The notes: generated by a model not told the origin, from the sequence alone. A stretch of DNA of 64,000 bases from an uncultured Pelagibacteraceae bacterium (GCA_902601705.1 CACKNV010000004.1:1-64000); one strand, 5' to 3'. Shown: positions 1-12,200, counted from the stretch's first letter. A program made the numbers and translations.

Positions 1-383
1 ATATTTTATGTGGTCATTTTGAAGGTGTTGATCAAAGACTTTTAGAGACACGAAATATTGAGGAATACAGTATAGGAGATTTTATTTTATCTGGAGGTGA
101 GAGCGCATCATTTGTATTTGTTGATGCGTTAGTAAGACTTCTTCCAGGTGTCTTAGGCAATGCTAATTCTGCTAAAGATGAAAGTTTTGAGAATAATCTC
201 TTGGAGTATCCCCAATATACTAAACCAAGAGATTGGGAGGGCAAAAAAGTGCCAGAAGTCCTATTTTCGGGTGATCATGCTAAAATAAAGGGGTGGCGTT
301 TATCTAAATCTGAGGCTATAACACAACGCCAAAGACCTGATCTTTGGAAAAAATACTTAGAGAAAAAAAATGAAAAACATTGA
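1..383 (+). CDS. trmD: tRNA (guanine-N1)-methyltransferase TrmD, C-terminal part (5' truncated by window edge)
   Basis: Open frame from nt 3: [33 protein letters not shown]...[36 protein letters not shown], typical TrmD; followed by rplS. Confidence 0.95.
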   Translation, partial: ILCGHFEGVDQRLLETRNIEEYSIGDFILSGGESASFVFVDALVRLLPGVLGNANSAKDESFENNLLEYPQYTKPRDWEGKKVPEVLFSGDHAKIKGWRLSKSEAITQRQRPDLWKKYLEKKNEKH

Positions 384-879
384 AGACATAAATAAAGCAG
401 CAATTCAAAAGATAACAGCTAACAAGAAAATTACTGAATTTTCCCCAGGTGATACAATTAAAGTTGGTGTTAAAATTGTGGAAGGTAAAAGGGAACGAAT
501 TCAATATTTCGAAGGTGTTTGTATTGCAAAGAAGAATAGAGATCTAAATTCCTCTTTCACAGTAAGAAAAATTTCTTTTGGTGAAGGCGTTGAAAGAACC
601 TTTGCTTTATATAGTCCCAATGTAGATTCTATTAAAGTAATTCGATCAGGAAAAGTTAGAAGAGCAAAACTTTATTATCTAAGAGATAGAAAAGGAAAAT
701 CTGCAAGAATTGCAGAAAAAATTAAAAAGAAGATTGGTGTTGATGTTTCTGTTAAACCAGAGGAACCCAAAGCTGTTTCAGTTAATCCTGTTGAAGAAGC
801 ACCTAAAACTGAAGAGCTCAAAAAAGAAGACAAAAAAGTCGAAGCTAAGGCTGAAAAGCAAACCAGCGAAAAAAAATAA
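370..879 (+). CDS. rplS: 50S ribosomal protein L19 with Lys/Glu-rich C-terminal tail
   Basis: [30 protein letters not shown]...[13 protein letters not shown]; trmD-rplS synteny, 14-nt overlap. Confidence 0.96.
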   Translation: MKNIEDINKAAIQKITANKKITEFSPGDTIKVGVKIVEGKRERIQYFEGVCIAKKNRDLNSSFTVRKISFGEGVERTFALYSPNVDSIKVIRSGKVRRAKLYYLRDRKGKSARIAEKIKKKIGVDVSVKPEEPKAVSVNPVEEAPKTEELKKEDKKVEAKAEKQTSEKK

Positions 880-885
880 AATTAA

Positions 886-2284
886 ATGTCGAAAACACTA
901 TACGATAAGATATGGGAAAACCATCTTGTTCATGAACAAAATGATGGTACAACACTAATTTATGTTGATCGTCATCTAGTTCACGAAGTTACAAGCCCCC
1001 AAGCTTTCGAGGGATTGAGATTACAAAAAAGAAAAGTAAGAAGACCAGAATTAACTTTAGCTGTTCCTGATCATAATGTTCCGACAACTGATAGATCAAA
1101 AGGTATTGATGATGAAGAGTCAAGAATACAGGTAGAGACATTAAGAAATAATTGTAAAGAATTCGGTATAAAACTTTTTGATGTGAACGACAAACGTCAA
1201 GGTATTGTTCATATTATAGGTCCTGAGCAAGGATTCACTCAACCTGGAACAGTTATTGTATGTGGAGATAGTCATACAGCTACTCACGGAGCCTTCGGTG
1301 CATTAGCATTTGGAATTGGAACTTCAGAGGTAGAACATGTTCTTGCTACCCAAACTTTAATCCAAAAAAAATCAAAGAATTTTAGAATTAATGTTAATGG
1401 AGAATTACCCAAAGGAGTAACCGCTAAAGACGTAATTCTAAAAATTATAGGAACAATTGGTACAGCTGGAGGCACCGGATATGTAGTAGAATTTTCTGGT
1501 AACGTTATACGCAGCCTTAGCATGGAAGAGAGAATGACAGTATGTAATATGACAATAGAAGCTGGAGCTAGAGCAGGATTAATAGCACCGGATGAAAAAA
1601 CATTTGATTATCTAAAGAGCAAATCTATGTCACCCAAAGGAGAAAACTGGTTAAAAGCAGTTAAATTTTGGAAAACACTATACTCAGATAAAGAATGTAA
1701 ATTTGATAAAGAAATAAATATTGACGGTAAAGATATTGAACCATTAGTAACTTGGGGAACCTCTCCACAAGATGTATCTCCAGTGACTGGTGTTGTACCA
1801 GATCCTGAAAAAGAAAAAAAATGAGGATAGAAAAATGGCTATGAAAAGATCTCTCGAATATATGGGTCTTAAAGCAAATACTAAAATTTCAGATATTAAA
1901 ATAGATAAAATTTTTATAGGTAGTTGCACAAATGGAAGAATTGAAGATCTAAGAGAAGCAGCAGAACTTTTGAAAGGCAAAAAAATTGCTAATAATGTTA
2001 GTGCGATGGTTGTTCCTGGGTCAGGATTAGTTAAGGAGCAAGCCGAAAAAGAGGGGCTTGATAAAATTTTTAAACAGGCTGGATTTGAATGGAGGGAGCC
2101 TGGCTGTTCTATGTGTTTAGGAATGAACCCAGACCAATTGAAGCCAAAAGAAAGATGTGCTTCAACATCTAATAGAAATTTTGAGGGTAGACAAGGGCGA
2201 GGAGGGAGAACTCATTTAGTTAGCCCAGGTATGGCTATTGCCGCTGCAATTAATGGTCATTTAACAGATGTCAGAGAGATATAA
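886..2284 (+). CDS. leuC: 3-isopropylmalate dehydratase large subunit, reading frame interrupted at an A8 tract (1814-1821)
   Basis: ORF 886-1824 ([45 protein letters not shown]...[10 protein letters not shown]) continues in the +1 frame as [18 protein letters not shown]...[13 protein letters not shown]...[15 protein letters not shown]; removing one A restores a full-length LeuC. Confidence 0.93.
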
Positions 2285-2893
2285 ATGCAAAAATTTTCTA
2301 ACTTAAAATCAATACCATCTTATCTATCACTTCAGAATATTGATACTGATATGATAATTCCAAAGCAATTCTTAAAAACTATTAAAAGAACAGGTTTAGG
2401 TAAAAGCTTATTTTATGAAATGAGATATGATGAAAATGGAAAAATTAACAACGATTTTATTTTAAATAAAGAACCTTTTAATAAATCAAGGATATTGTTA
2501 GCGGGTAAAAATTTTGGATGTGGATCATCAAGAGAACATGCTCCTTGGGCTTTGTTAGATTTTGGCATCAAGTGTGTGATTAGCTCTAGCTTTGCAGATA
2601 TTTTTTACAATAATTGTTTTAAAAATGGAATTTTACCAATAAAAATAGACGATAAAACAGTTCTAGAGCTTGCTGAATACTCAAAAAGAAAAGAAGAAAT
2701 CGAAATCAATTTAGAAAAGCAAGAAATTACATACGGAAACAAAGTTGTTAAGTTTGAAGTAGATGCTTTCAAAAAAAAATGTTTAATGGAAGGTTTAGAC
2801 GATATTGCTTTATCAATGGCAAAAATATCTCAAATAGATAATTTTGAAAAAACACTTTTTGAAGATAAGCCTTGGCTTATAAAAAATGATTAA
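2285..2893 (+). CDS. leuD: 3-isopropylmalate dehydratase small subunit
   Basis: [22 protein letters not shown]...[15 protein letters not shown]. Confidence 0.96.
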   Translation: MQKFSNLKSIPSYLSLQNIDTDMIIPKQFLKTIKRTGLGKSLFYEMRYDENGKINNDFILNKEPFNKSRILLAGKNFGCGSSREHAPWALLDFGIKCVISSSFADIFYNNCFKNGILPIKIDDKTVLELAEYSKRKEEIEINLEKQEITYGNKVVKFEVDAFKKKCLMEGLDDIALSMAKISQIDNFEKTLFEDKPWLIKND

Positions 2894-3998
2894 AGTAAAA
2901 GATAGAAAACTTTTACTTCTTCCAGGTGATGGTATCGGCCCAGAAGTAGTAAGAGAAGTTAGAAAAATTATTGAGTGGTTTAATAAAAATAAATCATTAG
3001 ACTTTAAAATTGAGGAAGGTCTTGTAGGTGGGGCCTCATACGACAAATATAAAAATCCAATTACGGACGAAGTTTTTTACAAAGCTCTTGAAAGTGAAGC
3101 AGTAATTCTAGGCGCTGTTGGAGGGCCTAAATATGATAACTTAGAATTTTCTAAGAGACCGGAAAGAGCGTTATTAAAATTGAGGAAAGAATTAAAATTG
3201 TTTGCTAATTTGCGACCTGCAATATGTTTTAAACAATTAGTAGAAGCATCTTCACTTAAACCAGAAATAATATCCGGTTTAGATATTATGATAGTAAGGG
3301 AACTTACCGGTGGAATTTATTTTGGTGAACCCAGAGGTATTGAACCAATAGAAAATAATGAGAGAAAAGGAGTCAACACTCATACTTATACTACCAGTGA
3401 AATTCAGAGAGTAGCAAGAGTAGCTTTTGATTTAGCGAAGAAAAGAAAAAATAAAGTTACTTCATGTGAAAAATCTAACGTAATGGAGGCAGGTATTTTA
3501 TGGAGGGAAGAAGTTCAAGCACTTAAAGATAAAGATAAAGAATATAAAAATATCGAATTAAGTCACATGTTAGCTGATAACTGCGCAATGCAATTATTAA
3601 GAGATCCAAAGCAATTTGATGTAATTGTTACTGACAACTTATTTGGAGACATTCTTTCAGATGAAGCTGCGATGTTAACTGGGTCTTTGGGCTTACTACC
3701 CTCAGCCTCTTTGGGAGCTAAAGATAAAAATGGTAAAATTAGATCGATGTATGAACCTGTTCATGGATCTGCACCAGACATTGCTGGAAAAAATATAGCA
3801 AACCCTATAGCTACTATTTTAAGTTTATCTATGGCATTAAAATACTCTCTTGACTTAGATAAAGAGGCAGAACAACTAGATAAAGCTGTTCAAAGTGTTC
3901 TAGACGATGGATTAAGAACCAAAGATATAATGTCAAAAAATATGAAAGAGGTCTCTACTTCTGTCATGGGTGATGCAATTATAGCAAAATTAAAATAA
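2886..3998 (+). CDS. leuB: 3-isopropylmalate dehydrogenase
   Basis: [13 protein letters not shown]...[30 protein letters not shown]...[19 protein letters not shown]. Confidence 0.97.
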   Translation: MIKVKDRKLLLLPGDGIGPEVVREVRKIIEWFNKNKSLDFKIEEGLVGGASYDKYKNPITDEVFYKALESEAVILGAVGGPKYDNLEFSKRPERALLKLRKELKLFANLRPAICFKQLVEASSLKPEIISGLDIMIVRELTGGIYFGEPRGIEPIENNERKGVNTHTYTTSEIQRVARVAFDLAKKRKNKVTSCEKSNVMEAGILWREEVQALKDKDKEYKNIELSHMLADNCAMQLLRDPKQFDVIVTDNLFGDILSDEAAMLTGSLGLLPSASLGAKDKNGKIRSMYEPVHGSAPDIAGKNIANPIATILSLSMALKYSLDLDKEAEQLDKAVQSVLDDGLRTKDIMSKNMKEVSTSVMGDAIIAKLK

Positions 3999-4010
3999 AG
4001 TAATAATAAT

Positions 4011-5003
4011 ATGAATTTTGCAATTATTGGGGCATCTGGAAATGTAGGAAGAAAAACAATTGAAATATTAGAGAAATCTAAAATTTCTTTTAAAAAATTA
4101 TATTTAATTGCTTCAAAAAAAAGTGCTGGAAAAAAAATTAAATTTCGAGGGGAAGAAATAGTTATTAAAGATTTGGAAAGCTACGATTTTTCAAAAGCTC
4201 AAATAACTTTTTTTGCTGCAGGTAGCCAAATCGCCAAAGAATGGGTACCTAAAGCTGCAAAAAAAACTATAGTAATTGATAATTCAAGTTATTTTAGAAT
4301 GCAAAAAGATGTCCCTTTGGTAGTCCCAGAGGTAAACGCTGAAGATTTAAATAACCATAGTAATATTATTTCGAATCCTAATTGTTCTACAATGCAGATG
4401 GTACTTGCACTTAAACCTTTACATGATGAATATAAAATTAACAGGGTTGTCGTTTCGACTTATCAAGCTGTTTCTGGTGCTGGTAAAGCCCCAACGGATG
4501 AATTATTTGAGCAAACTCAAAAATATTTAGAAAATAAAAAAATTAATTCAAAAAATTTTACTAAACAAATTGCTTTTAACTTAATACCACACATCGATAC
4601 ATTTGATAAAGATGGTTATACAAAAGAAGAATTAAAAATGACAAACGAAACAAAAAAAATTCTTGACAATGAAATTGATGTTACCGCAACATGTGTAAGG
4701 GTGCCGGTTAGAACCGGACATTCTGAGTCTATAAATATTGAATTTGATAATTTATATGATTTTGAAAATGTTATAAAAATCTTAAGTAATGCACCTGGAT
4801 GTAAAGTTATCGATGAAAGAAAAGATGGTGGATATATTACACCAATTGAAGCAGAAGGAGATTATACAACTTACATTTCTCGAATCAGAAAAGATAATTC
4901 GAATGTTAAGGCTATTAATATATGGGTCGTTTCTGATAACTTATTAAAAGGAGCGGCTTTAAACACTGTTCAGATAGCTGAGCACTTAGTGAAAAAATTA
5001 TAA
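4011..5003 (+). CDS. asd: aspartate-semialdehyde dehydrogenase
   Basis: FAIIGASGNVGRKTIEIL...NPNCSTMQMVLALKPL...RVPVRTGHSESINIEF. Confidence 0.95.
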   Translation: MNFAIIGASGNVGRKTIEILEKSKISFKKLYLIASKKSAGKKIKFRGEEIVIKDLESYDFSKAQITFFAAGSQIAKEWVPKAAKKTIVIDNSSYFRMQKDVPLVVPEVNAEDLNNHSNIISNPNCSTMQMVLALKPLHDEYKINRVVVSTYQAVSGAGKAPTDELFEQTQKYLENKKINSKNFTKQIAFNLIPHIDTFDKDGYTKEELKMTNETKKILDNEIDVTATCVRVPVRTGHSESINIEFDNLYDFENVIKILSNAPGCKVIDERKDGGYITPIEAEGDYTTYISRIRKDNSNVKAINIWVVSDNLLKGAALNTVQIAEHLVKKL

Positions 5004-5023
5004 CTTTAGTTTATAAATCTCAT

Positions 5024-5410
5024 ATGGAAGAAAAAAATAATCCTTTAAGTCCTCATCTTCAAATTTATAGATGGCAAATATCTTCTTTGCTTTCCATTAC
5101 ACATAGAATTGTTGGAGTGATAAATATTTTAGCTATTACGATAATTTGTTTCTGGAGTTTGTCTTTACTGCTTGGAGCAGAGAGCTACTTAATTATTAAT
5201 AATTTCCTTCAAAGTTTTTTTGGAAAATTTGTAGCTATTGGACTTTGTTGGACATTTAGCTTTCATATTTTAAATGAACTACGTCATTTATTTTGGGATT
5301 TAGGGTATGGTTTCGATTTAAAAATTTCAAAGATCACTGGGGTTCTTGCTTTATTAGGATCATTTGTTTTTACAATTTTAATTTATTTAATAGGGAAAAA
5401 TATTTTTTAA
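5024..5410 (+). CDS. sdhC: succinate dehydrogenase cytochrome b556 subunit
   Basis: PLSPHLQIYRWQISSLLSITHRIVG...NELRHLFWDLGYG; followed by sdhDAB. Confidence 0.93.
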   Translation: MEEKNNPLSPHLQIYRWQISSLLSITHRIVGVINILAITIICFWSLSLLLGAESYLIINNFLQSFFGKFVAIGLCWTFSFHILNELRHLFWDLGYGFDLKISKITGVLALLGSFVFTILIYLIGKNIF

Positions 5411-5411
5411 T

Positions 5412-5738
5412 ATGCATGTTTCTACGAAAAAATGGTTATTTACAAAAATAAGTTCTTTTTTACTTATTCCCTTTATGATTTGGTTTATTGTAAATTTTAT
5501 TTCTATTTATGAGAACGATTATCAATCAGTGGTCCTTTTCTTCTCACAACAACCTACAAAAATTTTATTTTCAATATTTATTGTAATAGCTTTCTTTTTT
5601 TCAGCTTTAACGATAAGTGAGATATTCGAGGACTATATTAAAGATCAAAAAATCAAAAATGTCGCAAATAAACTATTAAATATATTTGCTATAATTATGC
5701 CTTTAATAACTATTATAGGAATATATAATTTAACTTAA
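5412..5738 (+). CDS. sdhD: succinate dehydrogenase membrane anchor subunit
   Basis: Small TM protein between sdhC and sdhA. Confidence 0.85.
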   Translation: MHVSTKKWLFTKISSFLLIPFMIWFIVNFISIYENDYQSVVLFFSQQPTKILFSIFIVIAFFFSALTISEIFEDYIKDQKIKNVANKLLNIFAIIMPLITIIGIYNLT

Positions 5739-7513
5739 TGAGCGCATATAAAATTATAGATCACGAATATGATGTTGTTGTTTTAGGAGCAGGAGGGTCT
5801 GGTCTTAGAGCAGCGGTTGGTTTATCAGAAGCTGGATTGAAAACAGCATGTATTTCAAAAGTCTTTCCAACAAGAAGCCATACATCTGCAGCTCAAGGAG
5901 GTATCTCGGCTGCACTTGGAAATATGGGAGAGGACGACTGGAGATGGCACATGTATGATACTGTTAAAGGTTCTGACTGGTTAGGCGATCAGGATGCTAT
6001 AGAATATTTATGTAAGGAGGCTCCAAGAGCAGTTGTCGAATTGGAGAGATATGGTGTTCCGTTTAGCAGAACAGACGATGGAAAAATTTATCAAAGACCT
6101 TTTGGTGGAATGACAAAAAATTACGGTAATGGAACAGCGCAAAGAACATGTGCTGCTGCTGATAGAACGGGCCATGCGATTTTACACACTCTTTATGGCC
6201 AGGCACTAAAACATAATACAGAATTTTTTATCGAATACTTTGCATTAGACTTAATAATGAAAAATGGAGAGTGCAAAGGAGTTATAGCTTGGAATTTAAC
6301 AGATGGCACCATTCATAGATTTAGATCGCACATAACAATAATAGCAACAGGTGGTTATGGAAAAGTTTATTATTCAGCTACCTCAGCTCATACATGTACA
6401 GGAGATGGTAACGCGATGGTATTAAGAGCTGGATTGCCCTTACAAGATATGGAGTTTGTTCAATTCCATCCAACTGGAATTTATGGAGTAGGATGTTTAA
6501 TAACAGAGGGCGCAAGAGGAGAAGGAGGATTTTTAGTAAACGGTAAAGGTGAAAGATTTATGGAGCGTTACGCACCAAACGCAAAAGATTTAGCTTCTAG
6601 AGATGTAGTAAGCAGATCAATGGAGATGGAAATTAATGAAGGTAGAGGTGCTGGTAAAGATAAAGATCACATCAATTTACACTTAGATCATTTGGATAAA
6701 CAGGTTCTGGAAGAAAGGCTTCCAGGTATAACCGAGGCTGCAAAGACTTTTGCGAATGTTGATGTGAATAAACAACCAATCCCAGTTGTGCCCACAGTTC
6801 ACTATAACATGGGCGGTATTCCAACGAATTATAAAGCGGAAGTTTTGACTTTAAATGGTTCAGAAAAAACAGTACCCGGGCTTATGGCTATCGGGGAAGC
6901 AGCTTGCGTATCAGTACATGGCGCTAATAGGTTAGGCTCAAATTCATTAATTGACCTAGTGGTATTTGGAAGAGCTGCTGCTAAAAGAGCAGCAGAACTT
7001 GTAAAGCCAGGAATGGCTCATGAGGAAGTTTCGAGTTTAGAGACGGATAAATGTTTAGATAGATTTGATAAAATTAGAAACTCTTCAGGCACAACTAAAA
7101 CAGCAGAATTAAGATTGAATATGCAAAAAACAATGCAATCAAAATGCGCTGTGTTTAGGACAGAAAAAACATTAAAAGAAGGAGTAGACCAAATACGAAA
7201 ACCTTACGAAGGTATGGAAGATATTTCAGTCAAAGACAAATCTCTTCTTTTCAATACAGAATTAGTTGAAACTCTGGAATTTGATAATTTAATAAGACAA
7301 GCTCTTACCACTATGGACTCAGCTTACAGCAGAAAAGAAAGCAGGGGTGCTCATGCAAGAGAAGATTACAGTAAGAGAGATGATAAAAACTTTATGAAAC
7401 ACACTTTAGCATGGCAAAATGATAAAAAAGTGCAGATAAAATATAGAGACGTTCATTCAAGAACACTAACTAACGATGTTCAATACTTTCCACCAAAGGA
7501 GAGAGTTTATTAA
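5738..7513 (+). CDS. sdhA: succinate dehydrogenase flavoprotein subunit
   Basis: [21 protein letters not shown]...[17 protein letters not shown]...[21 protein letters not shown]. Confidence 0.98.
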   Translation: MSAYKIIDHEYDVVVLGAGGSGLRAAVGLSEAGLKTACISKVFPTRSHTSAAQGGISAALGNMGEDDWRWHMYDTVKGSDWLGDQDAIEYLCKEAPRAVVELERYGVPFSRTDDGKIYQRPFGGMTKNYGNGTAQRTCAAADRTGHAILHTLYGQALKHNTEFFIEYFALDLIMKNGECKGVIAWNLTDGTIHRFRSHITIIATGGYGKVYYSATSAHTCTGDGNAMVLRAGLPLQDMEFVQFHPTGIYGVGCLITEGARGEGGFLVNGKGERFMERYAPNAKDLASRDVVSRSMEMEINEGRGAGKDKDHINLHLDHLDKQVLEERLPGITEAAKTFANVDVNKQPIPVVPTVHYNMGGIPTNYKAEVLTLNGSEKTVPGLMAIGEAACVSVHGANRLGSNSLIDLVVFGRAAAKRAAELVKPGMAHEEVSSLETDKCLDRFDKIRNSSGTTKTAELRLNMQKTMQSKCAVFRTEKTLKEGVDQIRKPYEGMEDISVKDKSLLFNTELVETLEFDNLIRQALTTMDSAYSRKESRGAHAREDYSKRDDKNFMKHTLAWQNDKKVQIKYRDVHSRTLTNDVQYFPPKERVY

Positions 7514-7515
7514 GA

Positions 7516-8292
7516 ATGTCACAGTTCAACTTACCGCAAAATTCAAAAATAGAAGTCGGTAAGTACTTTAAAGATGAAACAAATTCTAAAAATTTAAAAA
7601 AAGTAAATGTTTATAGATGGGACCCATCTACAAAACAAAATCCTAGAGTGGACACGTTCGAAGTTGATATGGATAACTGTGGGCCAAAGGTTTTAGATAT
7701 TTTATTCAAGATTAAAAATGAGATAGATCCGTCACTAACATTTAGAAGATCATGCGCTCATGGGGTTTGTGGATCGTGTGCGATGAACATAGATGGAGTG
7801 AACACTTTAGCTTGCATAAAGTCTCACACAGATATTAATGGAGATTTAAATGTTTATCCTTTGCCTCATTTAAAAGTAGTAAAAGATTTAATTGGAGATT
7901 TGACTACACTCTATAAACAGTATGAATCGATAAAACCATGGCTGCAAACTCAACAAACAGGAAAGGAAAAAGAGGAAATCAGACAGTCCCAAAAAGATAG
8001 AGAAAAATTAGATGGTTATTACGAATGTATATTGTGTGCCTGCTGCTCAACTTCATGCCCAAGCTACTGGTGGAACGGTGACAAATACCTGGGGCCCGCA
8101 GTTTTATTACAAGCTTATCGTTGGATTAATGATAGCAGAGATGAAGATAGAAAAGAAAGACTTAAAAAAGTAGCAGATGAATTGAAATTATATAGATGTC
8201 ATACGATTATGAATTGTACTAATTCTTGTCCAAAAGGATTAAATCCGGCAAAAGCTATTGGATCTATCAAGAAAATGCTTGCAACAAGTTAA
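7516..8292 (+). CDS. sdhB: succinate dehydrogenase iron-sulfur subunit
   Basis: [56 protein letters not shown]. Confidence 0.98.
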   Translation: MSQFNLPQNSKIEVGKYFKDETNSKNLKKVNVYRWDPSTKQNPRVDTFEVDMDNCGPKVLDILFKIKNEIDPSLTFRRSCAHGVCGSCAMNIDGVNTLACIKSHTDINGDLNVYPLPHLKVVKDLIGDLTTLYKQYESIKPWLQTQQTGKEKEEIRQSQKDREKLDGYYECILCACCSTSCPSYWWNGDKYLGPAVLLQAYRWINDSRDEDRKERLKKVADELKLYRCHTIMNCTNSCPKGLNPAKAIGSIKKMLATS

Positions 8293-8315
8293 AAGCTTAT
8301 TTAATCAATATCATC

Positions 8316-9809
8316 ATGAAAACTATTGAACACTTTGTAGGCGGTAAATCATTCAGTGGAGACTCCAAAAGATTAAGTAAAGTTTTTAACCCAGCTACTG
8401 GTGAACAAAGCGCACAAGTAAAACTTGCTTCAGCAAAAGATGTAAATACAGCAATCGAAAATGCAAAAAAAACATTTGAAGAATGGTCTAACAAACCTCC
8501 TCTTCAAAGAGCAAGAGTCATGTTTAAGTTTAAAGAATTGATTGAAAAAAATTCAGATGAATTAACGAAAATTATAGTCGCTGAACATGGGAAAGTTTAC
8601 GAAGACGCAAAAGGTTCACTAACAAGAGGTTTAGAAGTAGTCGAATACGCTTGTGGTATTCCTCAAATGCTTAAAGGAGAATTTACAGAAAATGTAGGAT
8701 CTAATGTTGACAGTTGGTCCATACGTCAGCCATTAGGAGTATGTGCAGGAATTACACCTTTTAATTTTCCTGCAATGGTGCCTATGTGGATGTTCCCTAT
8801 GGCAATAGCATGTGGGAACACTTTTGTTTTAAAACCATCAGAAAAAGATCCATCATGTTCAATGCGATTAGCAGAATTATTGAAAGAGGCTGGCCTCCCT
8901 GACGGAGTTTTCAATGTTATTAACGGAGATAAAGAGGCCGTCGATGCTTTGATAAATAACAAAGATGTGGTGGCAATGAGCTTTGTAGGTTCTACTCCTA
9001 TTGCAAAATACATTTATGAAAACTGTGCTAAGAATGAAAAAAGAGTCCAGGCACTTGGAGGAGCTAAAAATCATTGTGTTGTTATGCCTGATTGTGACTT
9101 AGATCAAGCAGTGAACGGTTTAATGGGCGCGGCTTACGGTTCAGCAGGTGAAAGATGTATGGCTCAATCAGTTGCTGTTGCTGTAGGCGGTATTGGAGAT
9201 AAATTAGTCGACTCACTTGCAAAAAAAGTTGAAGCACTTAAGGTTGGACCGGGGATGGACAAACAATCTGAAATGGGACCGCTGGTAACAAAAGAGCATT
9301 TAGCAAAAGTAAAAAGTTATGTGGATATAGGTGAAAAAGAGGGAGCTAAATTAGTAGTCGATGGCAGAAATTTTAAAATGCAAGGGTATGAAAACGGATA
9401 TTATATGGGTGGATGTTTATTTGATCATGTAAAGAAAGACATGAGAATTTATAAAGAGGAAATTTTCGGTCCTGTTTTGTCAGTTATAAGAGCTAAAGAT
9501 TTTAATGAGGCATTAAAGCTTGTAAATGATCATGAGTTTGGAAACGGGGTAAGTATTTTCACAAGAGACGGAGATTCTGGAAGAACTTTCTCAAATAAAG
9601 CAAAAATAGGAATGGTTGGTATAAATATACCGATCCCAGTACCAATGGCCTTTCATAGTTTTGGAGGATGGAAAAGGTCTTTATTCGGAGATCAACATAT
9701 GCATGGTCCTGAGGGAGTAAGATTTTATACTAAATTGAAAACAATTACATCAAGATGGCCTTCAGGTTTAAGATCTGATCCAGAGTTCGTAATGCCAACA
9801 ATGAAATAA
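8316..9809 (+). CDS. mmsA: methylmalonate-semialdehyde dehydrogenase (CoA-acylating)
   Basis: MKTIEHFVGGKSFSG...FNPATGEQSAQVKLAS...GERCMAQSVAVAVG; start placed at the internal ATG 8316 instead of the track's 8226. Confidence 0.9.
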   Translation: MKTIEHFVGGKSFSGDSKRLSKVFNPATGEQSAQVKLASAKDVNTAIENAKKTFEEWSNKPPLQRARVMFKFKELIEKNSDELTKIIVAEHGKVYEDAKGSLTRGLEVVEYACGIPQMLKGEFTENVGSNVDSWSIRQPLGVCAGITPFNFPAMVPMWMFPMAIACGNTFVLKPSEKDPSCSMRLAELLKEAGLPDGVFNVINGDKEAVDALINNKDVVAMSFVGSTPIAKYIYENCAKNEKRVQALGGAKNHCVVMPDCDLDQAVNGLMGAAYGSAGERCMAQSVAVAVGGIGDKLVDSLAKKVEALKVGPGMDKQSEMGPLVTKEHLAKVKSYVDIGEKEGAKLVVDGRNFKMQGYENGYYMGGCLFDHVKKDMRIYKEEIFGPVLSVIRAKDFNEALKLVNDHEFGNGVSIFTRDGDSGRTFSNKAKIGMVGINIPIPVPMAFHSFGGWKRSLFGDQHMHGPEGVRFYTKLKTITSRWPSGLRSDPEFVMPTMK

Positions 9810-9819
9810 TTAGATATTA

Positions 9820-10773
9820 ATGAAAAAAATTACACTAATTGGAGCTGGGCAAATTGGAGGTACTTTGGCCCATCTAATTGCATTAAAAGGGTTAGCAGAT
9901 GTTGTATTATTTGATGTTGCAGCAGGGTTAGCCAAAGGTAAAGCTTTAGATATAGCTCAGTCTTCACCAGTAAATGGGTTTAATGTAAATTTGTCAGGAA
10001 CTGATAATTATAATGAAACAAAAGATTCTGATGTAATAATAATTACTGCGGGTGTTCCTAGAAAACCAGGTATGACTAGAGATGATCTACTTGGAATAAA
10101 TCTAAAAATTATCAAACAAGTTGCAGATGGAATAAAAAAAACTTCACCAAACGCTTTTGTAATATGTATTACTAATCCACTAGATGTTATCGTAATGGCT
10201 CTTCAAAAGTACTCAGGTCTTCCAAAAAATAAAGTTGTGGGAATGGCTGGAATTTTAGACTCATCGAGATTTATTTATTTTTTATCTCAAGAATTAAAAG
10301 TGCCAGTAAGTGATATAAAGTCATTTGTCCTTGGCGGGCACGGAGATAGCATGGTGGCAATGCTAGGAGCCACAGAGGTAAGAGGGGAAAAAATTAGAGA
10401 TTTGATAGTTAAAGGTAAGTTAAGTCAGAAAAAATTAGATGAAATTGTAGACAGGACTAAAAAGGGAGGAGCTGAAATTGTAAAATATTTGGAAAAAGGG
10501 TCAGCATTTTACGCCCCCGCTGCATCAGGTGTTGAAATGGCAGAATGTTACCTTAAAGATCTTAAAAAACAACTTCCATGTGCAGCGTATTTAAATGGGG
10601 AATATGATACAAGAAATATATATGCTGGAGTTCCAGTAATTATAGGTTCAGGTGGAGTTGAGAAAATAATTGAATTAGAGTTAAACACTGAAGAAAAAGA
10701 AAATTTTAAGAAATCAGTACAGGCAGTTAAAGAACTTTACAACGCTGCAAAAAAAATTGACACTAGTTTATAA
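9820..10773 (+). CDS. mdh: malate dehydrogenase
   Basis: [32 protein letters not shown]...[11 protein letters not shown]...[10 protein letters not shown]. Confidence 0.97.
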   Translation: MKKITLIGAGQIGGTLAHLIALKGLADVVLFDVAAGLAKGKALDIAQSSPVNGFNVNLSGTDNYNETKDSDVIIITAGVPRKPGMTRDDLLGINLKIIKQVADGIKKTSPNAFVICITNPLDVIVMALQKYSGLPKNKVVGMAGILDSSRFIYFLSQELKVPVSDIKSFVLGGHGDSMVAMLGATEVRGEKIRDLIVKGKLSQKKLDEIVDRTKKGGAEIVKYLEKGSAFYAPAASGVEMAECYLKDLKKQLPCAAYLNGEYDTRNIYAGVPVIIGSGGVEKIIELELNTEEKENFKKSVQAVKELYNAAKKIDTSL

Positions 10774-10796
10774 TTTATTTTTCTAGAGTTCAATAA

Positions 10797-12200
10797 ATGA
10801 AAAAAAAAATATATGATATCTTAGTAGTAGGTTCTGGATTATCAAGTTTGTCATTTATAGATAGTTATTTGGAAAAAAATGATAAAATTGATATAATTTC
10901 ATTCAAAAAAACTAAAAAAATTTTTTCACAAATAAATAACAAGCACATTCTCAAAATCTTGCCACCTCAAATGATAGGTGAAGAAAAACAAGTTCTTGAT
11001 TATTTTTCAATTAATAAAATATTTATTAAGAATAAAACTAAAATTTTTGGCTCACTAGAATTTGGCGGTTTGTCGAACTATTGGGGTTTACAAATAGATA
11101 AAAATATCAAAAAAGATTTAATACATTATTCTACAAAAACACAAAAAAAGATTATAAACTCTTTTATTGAGATTTTTATTAAACAAAATTTACTAGGAGA
11201 GGTTGATAAAAACAATCAAAACTTATTTGAAAAAAATCCTTATATAGATGAAGAACTTTTAAAAAATAATAAATTTTTTAAAACGGAAGAACCAATTTTA
11301 GCCTTTCGAAAAAAAGCTAGAGGAAAAAAAATTAATCTTAATCTGATTAATGAGAAAAAAGAAAGCTTAACAGCTAATAATTTCTTTAAAAGAAATTTAA
11401 AAAATAGAAAGATAATTTTTCATAATTACTTTGTTGAAAAAATATCCAAATACAAAAAACAAATTATTTTACAATGTTCAAATGGATTTCAAAAAAAAAC
11501 ATTTATTACCAAAAAACTAGTTTTAGGTTGTGGTACACTAGTAACTACCAAATTAATAATGGATTATTTAAAAATAAATACTGAAATTAAAATTAATCAT
11601 CATCCTAGATTATTTTCACTTTATTTTTCAAAAAAAAAGTGGGTTAATAAAATGAATTTTCAACCATCGCATTTTCATTTAAAATTAAAAAATAATCCCT
11701 CTCTTTTTACTGCTGACTTTAGACCTGGAAATAAATTAATTATAGATGCATTAATTAAATTTAAGAAAATATTATTTCCTTTAAAATTTTTATTAAATTT
11801 CTTAAGAGAATATTTTATCTTTTCAAATATTTTTATTCATCCAAAATATAGCAATTTGTATATTAAAAAACAAAACAATCATTTTGTAGTATATTCAAAG
11901 AAAAATTATCAAAATAAACTTTTTAAAGAATTTGGTAAAAAAATTTATACTTTCCTAAAATCTTCAAAGAAGATATTTCCCTTATATATAAATTATTTTC
12001 CAGGATACGGTGCTGATTTTCATTACTTCGGAACTCTTTTGATGGGAAATTTAAAAAAATCAATTTTAAATGAAAATTGTCAGTTAAATAAAAATAAGAA
12101 TATCTATATTGTGGATGGCTCAGCTCTCAAATTCCAAAATAATAAATATCCTTTAGGAGTAATTATGGCTAATGCTCGAAGAATAGGAAAAGAAATATAA
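10797..12200 (+). CDS. FAD-dependent GMC-like oxidoreductase
   Basis: N-terminal Rossmann DILVVGSGLSSLSFI; GSLEFGGLSNYWG; C-terminal IYIVDGSALKF...PLGVIMANARRIG. Confidence 0.65.
   Translation: MKKKIYDILVVGSGLSSLSFIDSYLEKNDKIDIISFKKTKKIFSQINNKHILKILPPQMIGEEKQVLDYFSINKIFIKNKTKIFGSLEFGGLSNYWGLQIDKNIKKDLIHYSTKTQKKIINSFIEIFIKQNLLGEVDKNNQNLFEKNPYIDEELLKNNKFFKTEEPILAFRKKARGKKINLNLINEKKESLTANNFFKRNLKNRKIIFHNYFVEKISKYKKQIILQCSNGFQKKTFITKKLVLGCGTLVTTKLIMDYLKINTEIKINHHPRLFSLYFSKKKWVNKMNFQPSHFHLKLKNNPSLFTADFRPGNKLIIDALIKFKKILFPLKFLLNFLREYFIFSNIFIHPKYSNLYIKKQNNHFVVYSKKNYQNKLFKEFGKKIYTFLKSSKKIFPLYINYFPGYGADFHYFGTLLMGNLKKSILNENCQLNKNKNIYIVDGSALKFQNNKYPLGVIMANARRIGKEI

Noticed and set aside
710-958. ORF 710-958 (+) overlapping rplS/leuC
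   Set aside because: Lys-rich out-of-frame translation of rplS; no independent signals.
1284-1523. Antisense ORFs inside leuC, mmsA, sucC/sucD, sucA, sucB, proA, etc.
   Set aside because: Shadow ORFs opposite strongly conserved coding frames; sequences look non-coding.
886-2284. LeuC as a natural two-subunit split enzyme
   Set aside because: The junction is a homopolymer with a one-base offset and the reading continues exactly; a frameshift, error or slippage is simpler, though reinitiation at 1835 cannot be excluded.
8226-8315. 30-aa N-terminal extension of the mmsA ORF
   Set aside because: Overlaps the sdhB 3' end; the conserved protein begins at MKTIEHFVGGK (8316).
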